A stretch of 64,000 bases of DNA. It comes from Elmis aenea. Its lineage: Eukaryota > Arthropoda > Insecta > Coleoptera > Elmidae. The translations under genes and the position numbers were made by a program. This document shows, one piece after another, positions 55,618 to 64,000 of this stretch. Under the pieces are notes generated by a model. That model was not told the DNA's origin, made no database searches, and was given only the letters and a program-made list of their open reading frames with translations. The stretch's first letter is position 1. Every line of letters starts with the position of its first letter. The stretch spans positions 1 through 64,000 of the forward strand of contig CANTFG010000252.1 in NCBI GenBank assembly GCA_947652605.1. Reading direction: 5' to 3'.

Positions 55618-56526
55618 CTAAAAAATAATAACAAAAGCTAGAAGTCAAGATAGGTGGTTGTTTAAACTTTAGCTGCTAGCAGACTATTTTCGTACATTAG
55701 GTCAATACATATCATTGCAACGTATTTTGATAAATATTAAACTGTCTAAAATCAAACACTTTTGTTTTATTAATTATTGAGGTGACGATAGTATAGATAA
55801 ATTGAATAAAACCATTACGTTGCCAGTTCATACAATTTGTTTTGAATTTTCAAAGGCTACTACCGAAATTTTAGGTAAAATACTCGCAAATAATCATAAG
55901 AAACGAAATAACTCCAAAAACATTATATTTAGATATAAAACATGCTTAATAACTTTGAAAGATAATTACATTTTCTACAAGAAAATGTAAAAATATATAG
56001 GGTGTTCCATTTAAAAAAGATTACTTATATGCGTTTAAAGTTTAGTGAAATGGACCGAGTGTCGTTACACTCGGTCCATTTCGGTCGTTAACACCCTATA
56101 TATTATTTTAAAAGTTTAACCACTCAACAATCACTATGATACTATTGTCTATTAAATTACCTGAGGAATTTGCTCTGGCGTTGTTATGTTAATAAATATA
56201 AATATTTTTATAAAGGTCTCCATCTGTCAAAATTTTCAAAAACACGTTAATAACTCAAAAACGGTTCATTTTAGACATAAGTAACTTTAAATACTTTTGA
56301 AAGAGAATTTAATTTTACATCTAAAAATAACAAAATATACAAACATTTTTATTTAAAAAAACAATATTTTGTGTCGGTTCGGAAAAACAAAACACTGTGT
56401 ATAGTTGAAAATAATTTTAGGTTATCTAGTAAACGATTACAAACAACTTTTGTTCAATTTTTTTTAAATTATTAGATACTAATAACAGAGCTATTAAATA
56501 ATTCGTCTTGGCTGGGACACCCTGTA

Positions 56527-57472
56527 TACAGGGTGAGTCATTAGTGGCGGATCGGTCGATTGTGGCTAAACGGTTTGAGATTGAAAGTTGATTCAAACCC
56601 TATTTCATACAGTTTTTTCTTCCGAACACGATTAAAATATTTTTAAATATACAGGGTGAGTCACCTCTCTGGAACCAATAGCAACTTTTATATATCAAAT
56701 ACAACATCCCATTTTTTATTTAATATTCTTGACCGCCTTCATTTTATATTTACATCGATATAACATAGTACAGGTTTTTAGGCGGCCTTGTCACTAAAAA
56801 AAAATAATTTTCAAAATTTTTCAAGGTTTTAAGTCTTTATTAAAAATATTCTCCTGAAGTCATTTTTCGAAGCACAGAGTTGTAATTTGGTAAGGACATG
56901 CAGAAAACATTGCTCTATTAGCTGATTAGCTCGATACGAAAAAGTTTGAATCACGCATACAGGGTTCATAAATAGGTGACAACTTTCCTAATTTTCTAAA
57001 GCTCGTAACTCGATTTTTTTTAATGCAAACCCCTGTATTTTCTTATGTCATCCAATTCGTCTTTAAAAGAGCTTCATATTTTGTTTAGTATGTCCTATAC
57101 CCAAAACTCGTACTTTTCGAGATATTCGACTTTGTTTTTCCTAATCGTTATTAAAGCAAATAGGATGCCATGGAAATCGAAAAAGCTGACTATTCACTTC
57201 TCTAACGTCAAAAACTTGTCATTCATTTCTTGCCCGTTTTAGCGGGCTAAAATGAGTTTGGGTGCATGTCCTAGAGCAAATTTTAAAATAAAATCAATAA
57301 AAACGGAGATCAAACTAGATTTTAGCAATTTTACAAATATTCGCAAGAGTAAAATATCCTTATTTAAAAAGAATCAAAACAGTTCATACAAAAGTGGTTT
57401 AGAATTTAAAAATATGACTAAATACAGGATGTCCCACAAGGTATGCCTTCGCTAATTTTTGCATATACATAT
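56527..57472. repeat. Cluster of unpaired ACAGGGTG termini
   Basis: ACAGGGTGAGTCATTAGTGG at 56528, ACAGGGTGAGTCACCTCTCT at 56652, ACAGGGTTCATAAATAG at 56960 and ACAGGATGTCCC near 57425 are single ends. No inverted partners were found nearby; these look like fragmented relics. Confidence 0.6.
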
Positions 57473-58004
57473 GTATCGGGTGATCAACAATGACTGATGC
57501 CCGCTAACTTCAGACCGAAAATAAAATAACCAAGTTTTAGTTGGTATCTCAGTGTAAAACTAGGATATCAGTGGCGTAGTATTATTTTCGTTTTCTGTGA
57601 CGTTCAGGTTGACCTGTCATTTCGTGTGCGATTAGTAGTTTTTCGTTTTAATTTGCATCTTTCCGTAAAAATCAGTTATCAGTTTCTCGTTTTCTGTGCG
57701 TTCGGGTTGTTCTGTAATTTCGTGTGTGACCAATATTTACATATGTATGCATATTAATAAAGGAACTGATTTAAGGTAGCCTCACTTAATTGTTTTTATG
57801 GAGCTAATTATTTTAAACAAAAAGCTTTGCAAATCTTTTTGTCAGTAAAAACTGTAGCTGTCGTATTTAAATGGAGAATATTATTACCCGCTCTGTCAAT
57901 ACAAACTTTTTTTCCTACGCTACTGGTTTTCCCCTATGGGTTACCATCCGTTCGAACAAAGTTCCTAACACCCTTGGCATCAATTATTTTTGATCACCCG
58001 ATAC
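57473..58004. mobile_element. TIR element with GTATCGGGTGATC ends, long copy
   Basis: GTATCGGGTGATCAACAATG at the left and GATCACCCGATAC at the right. It is the longer relative of 8867-9120, in the opposite orientation. The extra ~280 bp inside codes for nothing recognised. Confidence 0.8.
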
Positions 58005-58071
58005 ATAGAATGTTTAGGAACTAAATAAAACGTTTTTACTGATTATAATTTTTTTCATGTGTCCCTTCATA

Positions 58072-58586
58072 TACAGGGTGTCCTAAATATAATGAACAGC
58101 ATGAGGATCTCGTAAACGGTAAGAGATACAAAGTTGGTTAAACGTTAAATGGGTCAAAATGATCTATGGTTTAACAACTACTCTTATGAAAAAAATAACT
58201 CGAAAAAAATTACTAGTTTTTTCGTTAAAGTTTTTTTAATATTTAGGCTCAAAACAAATAAAATTCATTTAAAAGTCTGAGGCTATAGAGTGCAATGAAT
58301 ATAATAATATTGAAACAAATGAATGTCTCATTTAAAAGAGGGCGTTAAAAAAAATCCAAAAATATTTTTGTACCATCAAGTATTAACAGACTTATAAACG
58401 ATTTTTAAAAAATGTCCATTTCGATTTTTGTTTATTATCTAGTGTGCCATGGAACTTGGTTGAAACATTAAAGCATCACTGAATAGGTGTCGGAAAGGGG
58501 AACAATTTGTCTAATTTAAACTTTTCTGTAGCTATTACCGTTTACGAGATCCCAAAAGTGGCCCTTTTTTTGTGGACCACCCTGTA
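58072..58586. mobile_element. Foldback element, 515 bp
   Basis: TACAGGGTGTCCTAAATATA with ATCTCGTAAACGGTAAGAGA near its start is mirrored by TACCGTTTACGAGATCCCAA and ACCACCCTGTA at the end. The terminal region resembles F-E. The centre is AT-rich. Confidence 0.75.
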
Positions 58587-58739
58587 TATGGTGCTAGTAA
58601 AAACAATTGTTTTGACTAAAAATATGATATTTAATAAAATGACCTAAGTCAAGAATCAATTAAATAACAAAAATAATTTTGGCCAGCTAGATCAGGCATA
58701 TACCCCATTGTGCGCCGGTTCGTAAGAATAATTAGTCCC

Positions 58740-58975
58740 TAGCAGTAGCAATCATTACAGTAGTAATAATTCTGTGCACCGGGCTTGGGCGGGGTGCGTC
58801 CGCAACATTACTCACACATTTTTTTATAATTTTTGTCCACTCGTACACTTGCTTCTGAGAAATGCATGGTAAGCTATACTATACGTATACTGCTTTGTCA
58901 TTTGACGGTAAATTTGCAACGGTTTCACATCTTCAGTGGTCAAAAATCTGATGACTCTTCTTTCGTGCACACTTT
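58740..58975 (-). pseudogene. Mariner transposase N-terminal (HTH) remnant
   Basis: The minus strand reads ERRVIRFLTTEDVKPLQIYR, QMTKQYT, then with shifts SQKQVYEWTKIIKKCVSNV and DAPRPSPVH. This is the HTH_48-like start of mariner transposases (pattern RVVI.FL..EG....I...M...YG.....QVYEW......G...V.D..R.G). It has stops and is 170 bp from the galectin exon at 59148. Confidence 0.65.
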
Positions 58976-59147
58976 CAAACGGGCGGCCATCTTTAACACT
59001 TCTTCGGGACGGATTTGATGAAGGGTTGCTGGATCTATTAGATGCTCTATTAGCGCCAATTTAGAGACATAACTACGCCGATCTGCAAAGCATACGATGT
59101 TTATTAAACATTTTTTGTTATTTTATGATTTTATTTTGTATTTACAG

Positions 59148-59355
59148 GATACATATTCATTTAGTAGATCGTTCTGATTTGCTACCTTATACACACATTC
59201 CACTACGAATTCGCATTAATTTTACCGAGAAATATGTTAACCTTGACAGTTTGATAAATGGCGTGTGGTTACAGGAAGAAGCCAATGAATATTTTCCTTT
59301 TATGAAAGGGGAACCGTTTGAGATCGCCATTGATTATGACTTGGCGGCATTTAAG
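59148..59355 (+). CDS. Galectin exon 5, core of CRD2
   Basis: Acceptor GTATTTACAG and donor AAG/GTAAAA enclose 208 nt, phase 2 to 0. The first G completes the Arg codon split from 47771. The peptide includes IHIHLVDRSDLLPYTHIPLR, NLDSLINGVWLQEEANEYFP and FMKGEPFEIAIDYDLAAFK. The NG.W..EE...FPF..G.PFEI.I...D...FK pattern is diagnostic of galectins. The conserved Trp and following Glu are present. The HxNPR position reads RIRIN, so key sugar contacts are altered. One more exon, encoding V.VNG..F.HR, is expected downstream and is not seen in the window. Confidence 0.92.
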
Positions 59356-59397
59356 GTAAAATAATTTTTATTGTTGTTAGTTTTAAAGAACGGTTGT

Positions 59398-59875
59398 GGC
59401 TATTTGCACCTACAGTAGGTACGAATAATTGGCTATTTGCACCTACAGCAGGTACGAATAATTGGCTATTTGCACCTACAGTAGGTACGAATAATTGGCT
59501 ATTTGCACCTACAGTAGGTACGAATAATTGGCTATTTGCACCTACAGTAGGTACGAATAATTGGCTATTTGCACCTACAGTAGGTACGAATAATTGGCTA
59601 TTTGCACCTACAGTAGGTACGAATAATTGGCTATTTGCACCTACAGTAGGTACGAATAATTGGCTATTTGCACCTACAGTAGGTACGAATAATTGGCTAT
59701 TTGCACCTACAGTAGGTACGAATAATTGGCTATTTGCACCTACAGTAGGTACGAATAATTGGCTATTTGCACCTACAGTAGGTACGAATAATTGGCTATT
59801 TGCACCTACAGTAGGTACGAATAATTGGCTATTTGCACCTACTGTAGGTAGAGACGAATAATTGGCTATTTGCAC
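59398..59875. repeat. 33-bp minisatellite, about 14.5 copies
   Basis: The unit GGCTATTTGCACCTACAGTA plus GGTACGAATAATT is repeated with almost no divergence; copy 2 has CAGCAGG and the last copies vary slightly. The unit contains the palindromic core CCTACAGTAGG and is a multiple of 3, so both strands stay open (11-residue repeats). It begins 43 nt after a galectin splice donor. Confidence 0.95.
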
Positions 59876-60054
59876 TTACTGTGTAGGCATATACCGCTTG
59901 TAACTGAGTTCTGGTACATCCCCTTTTTTACTTTAGTTTTAATTTTACATAAATTAACTTTTATACAGATCATATGTGTAAATACTGGGTTATATGAACA
60001 CTGTACAGGGTGGGCAAATTTCGATGTTTTCGTAGGGAATCTCGATAACTATAA

Positions 60055-60201
60055 AGGTGCGGACAGACCGAAGCTGTGGCGGTGGCGGTGGCGGTCAGAT
60101 TTAACCTTTAGGAAACAAGTGGGACGCACGATCTCACTCACTCACCTAAGGTTAAATCTGACCGCCACCGCCACGGCCACCGCTTCGGTCTGTCCGCACC
60201 T
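60055..60201. mobile_element. GC-rich hairpin MITE, TAA duplication
   Basis: AGGTGCGGACAGACCGAAGC and its inverse form the ends. Inner arms GCGGTGGCGGTCAGATTTAA and inverse make almost the whole 147 bp one hairpin. TAA flanks both sides (60052-60054 and 60202-60204). The other arm of F-F shows the uninterrupted site. The TAA duplication suggests PIF/Harbinger. Confidence 0.85.
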
Positions 60202-60967
60202 TAAGAGGTATTAAAAAACGGACCGCGCATCCTTGGTCTCTTTTTTCGAGAAAAAGTTAATGGTGAAAACTAAAATTGATTTTCGTCTTTTGTTTTCGAG
60301 TTATCGCCGATTAACTCGATTTTTCGACTTTTCGTTTGATGACTATATTTTGCTTGTTTATAAAAATAAACAAAAATAATTTTGACGTTCTACAGGCACT
60401 TTTTTGATAAAAATGCAGAGGCGTAGACAATTTTTCAAAACAAAATCCGAAATTCGAGTTGTGACATAAAGTTGTATTTTTGTAAATAGAACCCATAGTT
60501 GGCTATGACTTATTTAGATTCCTTATTTTTTTGTCATTCCAAATATATAAGGGTTAATGTATTTATTTTCAGTAATACGCAAGTTACGAAGGTTTTTTAG
60601 TTTTTTTTAAAGAAAATTATAGTAGACTGTGAAAACAAAAACAAAACAAGGTGTAAAAAACCTTTTAAAACTCATTTGGTACAAGTTACGAAGGTTTTGT
60701 AATTTGTTGTTGTGATAAACATTACAAATATTTGAACATAAGATAAACTACAATAAACTACGAGTACATTACTGCAGATTCTGACTTTATCGTTGTTTCC
60801 TTATTTTTATATATTTAACCTTCGTAACTTGTACCAAATGAGTTTTGAAAGGTTTTTACACCTTGTTTTGTTTTTGTTTTCACAGCCTACTATAATTTTG
60901 TTTTAAAACAAAAACTAAAAAACCTTCGTAACTTGTTTATTATTAAAAATAAATAGATTAACCCTTA

Positions 60968-62033
60968 TACAGGGTGTTTCTTAAGTATTGCAAAAAAATT
61001 TAGGAGGTGATTCTTTATCGAAAATTAAAGCGGGTCTTTCATAAAAAAAAATTCCTTAGACGTCTCCTTTCGAAGTTATACCCGCGGTAAAATTAGGTTT
61101 TTATTTCATTTCTCAAATTTGGATTATTGTAGGAGAATGATATTTAGTAGATGTTTTATACTTATTAAAAAGTTTCCCATAGTAATATTTTTAATCATCT
61201 CCCACATCCACAGGGGGCTGAAAAGTGCGACCCCTGTTGGTTTTTTTATCAGAACTTTTTGGTGGGTTAAAATGTTTTAATTAAAAGTATTTGTTTTCAA
61301 AGCTTGATTTATTTAAAAACTTTATTTATTCTTTAGTTTATCTCGTAAAACCTACCGTTTTTGAGTAAAAAATAAAATGAGTAAACATGAACCATCAAAT
61401 ATTCCAATATAAAACGATTCATTTTGGTGGTTTCCATGGTTTGTTTATGTTCATGTTGGGTAGAATTGACGGGCGTTATAGCGTTGTCGCCGCGTTAACC
61501 TTAAAATGCATTACACCCGTCAATTCCATCCAACATGAACATAAACAAACCATGGCAACCACCAAAATGAATCGTTTTATATTGGAATATGTGATGGTTC
61601 ATGTTTACTCATTTTATTTTTTACTCAAAAACGGTAGGTTTTACGAGATAAACTAGAAAATAAATAAAGTTTCTAAATAAATCAAGCTTCAAAGAAAAAT
61701 ATTTTTAATTAAAACATTTTAACCCACCAAAAAGTTCTGATAAGAAAACCAACAGGGGTCGCACTTTTCAGCCCCCTGTGGATGTGGGAGATGATTAAAA
61801 ATATTACTATAGGAACCCTTTTAATAAGTATAAAACATCTACTAAATATCATTCTCCTACATTAATCCAAATTTGAGAAATAAAATAAAATCCTAATTTT
61901 ACCGCACCCCTTTAGAGGGGTGTAACTTCGAAAGGAGACGTCTAAGGAATTTTTTTTTTATGAAAGACCCCCTTAATTTTCGATAAGGAATCACCTCCTG
62001 AATTTTTTTGCAATACTTAAGAAACACCCTGTA
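60968..62033. mobile_element. Foldback element F-G, inside F-F
   Basis: TACAGGGTGTTTCTTAAGTA is mirrored by ACTTAAGAAACACCCTGTA, with TA duplicated (60966-60967 and 62034-62035). The centre near 61490 has GTTGGGTAGAATTGACGGG facing its inverse. The same family gave 29400-30362 and 31268-31782. Confidence 0.9.
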
Positions 62034-62093
62034 TATTTGGAATGACAAAAAAATAAGGAATCTAATTAAGTCATAGCCAACTATGGGTTCTAT

Positions 62094-62580
62094 TTAACCC
62101 TAGGAGGTTCAACCAGGTCTGTGCAGACCTTTTGCTTGTAAACGTGTGTATAACTTTTTTGTTTTGCGTGTTAGAGACGAATCCGTCCATTACTTCCTAG
62201 AAGCGGCTATTGCGAACACAATGAGCACAAAATCAGACCGCTTATGTGTTTGTGTTCGGTTTTATTCGTGTTTACAAACGAAATGGTTCATACGGTACAA
62301 GCAGGTCTGTGCAGACCTATGAATGGTATGAATGGTGGGGCAGGCAATTGAAACGGGTTTTGACTTGTATGTGTGTAAAACGTGTATGTAGAACGTGCTC
62401 ATGAAGAACTTGGAGCGTCTATATGTTCCGGGTGCCCAGATAACTATTGATGAGCAACTGTTCCCGTACCGAGGCCGCACGCGCTTCGCCCAGTATATAC
62501 CGTCGAAACACATTTACAAACACTTTTAGGACACCTGCCTATGCATTCCCATACAAATCCCATATAGGTCCTAGGGTTAA
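62094..62580 (+). mobile_element. piggyBac-like element at a TTAA site
   Basis: TTAACCCTAGGA and TCCTAGGGTTAA bound the copy, TTAA being duplicated (62094-62097 and 62577-62580). Removing it restores the arm sequence TTCTATTTAAAAAAATAC that other foldback copies show. The motif AGGTCTGTGCAGACCT is repeated near the left end (62116 and 62304). Confidence 0.93.
62401..62529 (+). pseudogene. piggyBac transposase catalytic-core fragment
   Basis: An open frame of 42 codons reads MKNLERLYVPGAQITIDEQL, then FPYRGRTRFAQYIPSK. This is the YTPG...TIDEQL.P.RGR..F.QYIPSK block of piggyBac transposases, whose Asp is the first catalytic residue. It stops after KHF at 62527-62529. The remainder of the transposase is deleted. 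Confidence 0.85.
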
Positions 62581-62909
62581 AAAAATACAACTTTATGTCA
62601 CAACTCGAATTTCGGATTTTGTTTTGAAAAATTGTCTACGCCTCTGCATTTTTATCAAAAAAGTGCCTGTAGAACGTCAAAATAATTTTTGTTTATTTTC
62701 ATAAACATGCGAAATATAGTCATAAAACGAAAAGTCGAAAAATCGAGTTATCGGCGATAACTCGAAAACAAAAGACGATAATCAATTTTAGTTTTCACCA
62801 TAAACTTTTTCTCGAAAAAAGAGATCGAGGATGCGCGGTCCGTTTTGTGATACCTCTTATAGTTATCGAGATTCCATATTAAAACATCGTAATTTGCCCA
62901 CCCTGTACA

Positions 62910-63810
62910 CTATTATTTCAATTCCGGTTCGTCGGAAATTGCCCTAACTTTGTTATTTCAAATGGAACACCCTGTATATTTTATATTTTTAGAAAGAGGA
63001 GGCAACTTTGTATACAACTGTATTATATTGATTAATTTAAATAACCTCAAATAATTTTTGGACAAATATTTATTTGCCGTTACCTGCATAAATTAAATTT
63101 TATTATGTCAGCAAGTGTCCGAAAAAGGTTTTCGTACATTTTAATTAACATTTGGGTTACTTTAATCGGTTTTAAAGGTTGCAGAATATTTTTTGACCAA
63201 TAACATATATTTGTGTTGAAAGGCTGCCTGCCTCAAAGACTTAAAATATTATAAAACTGTATTTAGATATTCTATTAATCGTAGGATACTGTGCATAATT
63301 GCAACAAATTATAACTAAATTTTTTTATTAAAAAAACTATATTAGTTACAACTATAATTTGTTTTGTTGCACTTAGGCACAGTGTACTGCGATTAATAGG
63401 ATATCTTAACAAGTTTTTACAATATTTTATGTCTGTGAAGCAGCAATCCAACACAAATATAAGTTATTGGTCAGGAAATACTCTATTTAAATAAGTGCAT
63501 GTACTACTGCATTTGCATTTGTCAAAAAACCGATTTGCATCTTCAAAGCCGATTAAAGTAACCTAAATGGCAATTAAAATTTACAAAAACATTTGTCGGA
63601 CACTTGTTGACAAAATCAAATTCAATGTATGCAGGTCACGGCTCACTTAATAAAAAAATAAATTATTGTTCAAAAATTATTTAAGGTTATTTAAATTAAC
63701 CAAAGTCCTACACGGTAGAGGGACTTATGACTAAATAAAAATAAAAAAGTAACCAAACCAGTGCAGTTGAATTCATAATTGCATCCTCTTTCTAAAAATT
63801 TAAATATATT
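62910..63810. mobile_element. Foldback relic related to 26608-27763
   Basis: TTCCGGTTCGTCGGAAATTG and ATGGAACACCCTGTATATTT at the left are followed by the same AATAACCTCAAATAATTTTT block as 26808. The inverse block appears near 63672-63690. The palindrome centre is near 63350. The ends are decayed. Confidence 0.65.
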
Positions 63811-64000
63811 GTGACGGATCGTACTGTACTTAGGCCGCACTATTGTTGGAGAGTACTTATTACTCTTTTATTTATTGTTGTTAATTATGGCTCGTGATCG
63901 TCTTTGTAATGTGGTTGGACCCTCAAACGTTGTTTTACGTAGTACACAGGTCTAGAGCAATTAGTACACAGTAAGCAACAAGTAAAACACAACAATTTTA
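63811..64000. repeat. Possible start of an LTR (runs off the window)
   Basis: The segment starts TGTGACGGATCGTACTG, a beginning common in insect gypsy LTRs, but nothing else confirms it. It is cut by the window end. Confidence 0.25.

Larger units (their letters stand above)
47876..56526. mobile_element. Foldback element F-D, outer member of a four-layer nest
   Basis: TACAGGGTGTCCCAGCCTAG at the left is mirrored by CTTGGCTGGGACACCCTGTA at the right. The left arm is 47876-48709 and the right arm about 55800-56526. A second foldback (48710-54710) is inserted in the left arm, so the outer sequence resumes at 54713. Two hAT MITEs (48219-48492 and 54948-55343) are also inserted. No transposase remnant was recognised in this one. 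Confidence 0.88.
60004..62907. mobile_element. Foldback element F-F with nested insertions
   Basis: TACAGGGTGGGCAAATTTCG is mirrored by ATCGTAATTTGCCCACCCTGTA. Its arms share the GATGCGCGGTCCG and ACTCGAAAACAAAAGACGA segments with 29270-29400. Inserted within it are a Harbinger-like MITE (60055-60201), another foldback (60968-62033) and a piggyBac copy (62094-62580). Confidence 0.87.

Noticed and set aside
59351..59875. Open frames of 155 and 174 codons on both strands with an 11-residue repeat
   Set aside because: They are a by-product of a 33-bp tandem repeat lacking stops; one runs on the reverse strand and neither has a plausible gene context.
59398..59875. CRISPR-like regular repeat array
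   Set aside because: Units are contiguous with no unique spacers, and the sequence is eukaryotic.
59356..64000. Last CRD2 exon of the galectin (V.VNG...F.HR)
   Set aside because: No splice-bounded frame with this pattern was found; it probably lies beyond the window.
1..64000. tRNA, rRNA or bacterial operon features
   Set aside because: No cloverleaf-like segment, rRNA core or operon organisation was recognised by eye; a covariance-model scan was not possible.

Overview
The window is insect-like nuclear DNA: AT-rich, intron-bearing and very repeat-dense, with no bacterial gene architecture. The mix of Jockey, I, RTE and (ATT)n-tailed LINEs, Ty3/gypsy, hAT, piggyBac, PIF/Harbinger-like and Tc1/mariner elements, plus hundreds-of-bp palindromes ending in ACAGGGTG, fits a large repeat-rich insect genome. 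A beetle is a guess from experience; the species cannot be fixed from this sequence.

The one host gene I can defend is a plus-strand tandem-repeat galectin whose exons are scattered over about 28 kb: 30929-31014, 33921-34110, 47465-47626, 47683-47771 and 59148-59355. Splice phases agree through all five exons and give 245 codons: a complete first carbohydrate-recognition domain (CRD1) and about two thirds of CRD2. The 5' start and the last CRD2 exon are not confidently present. Its introns are filled with transposons; only one is small (56 nt).

Layout. 1-6.7 kb: intergenic relics, small MITEs and a decayed mariner C-terminus. 6.7-9.4 kb: a young Ty3/gypsy element on the minus strand with identical LTRs but no RT/RNase H, and a TIR element inserted near gag. 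9.4-16.8 kb: a MITE and two 5'-truncated Jockey LINEs, one inside a foldback element. 16.8-25.7 kb: a nest of a foldback element, a second foldback inside it, a minus-strand LINE inside that, and a DD41D mariner inside the LINE. 25.7-30.4 kb: hAT and foldback relics. 30.4-34.1 kb: the first galectin exons, with a LINE that is itself split by a piggyBac element. 35-40 kb: three palindromes and a hAT MITE. 40.6-46.7 kb: an RTE-like LINE split by a Jockey and by a foldback. 47.4-47.8 kb: two galectin exons. 47.9-56.5 kb: a foldback holding a second foldback, which holds a nearly full-length I-clade LINE. 57.5-58.6 kb: TIR elements. 59.1 kb: a galectin exon followed by a 33-bp minisatellite. 60.0-62.9 kb: a foldback carrying a Harbinger-like MITE, a second foldback and a piggyBac copy. 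62.9-64 kb: another foldback relic and possibly an LTR start.

The most unusual theme is the ACAGGGTG foldback family. Several copies still carry fragments of mariner-like transposase at or near the centre of the palindrome, and one copy (17985-20337) still has most of the transposase between ~795-bp arms. The foldbacks therefore look like internally deleted derivatives of long-inverted-repeat mariner elements. Several lie in galectin introns, where they could form long RNA hairpins.
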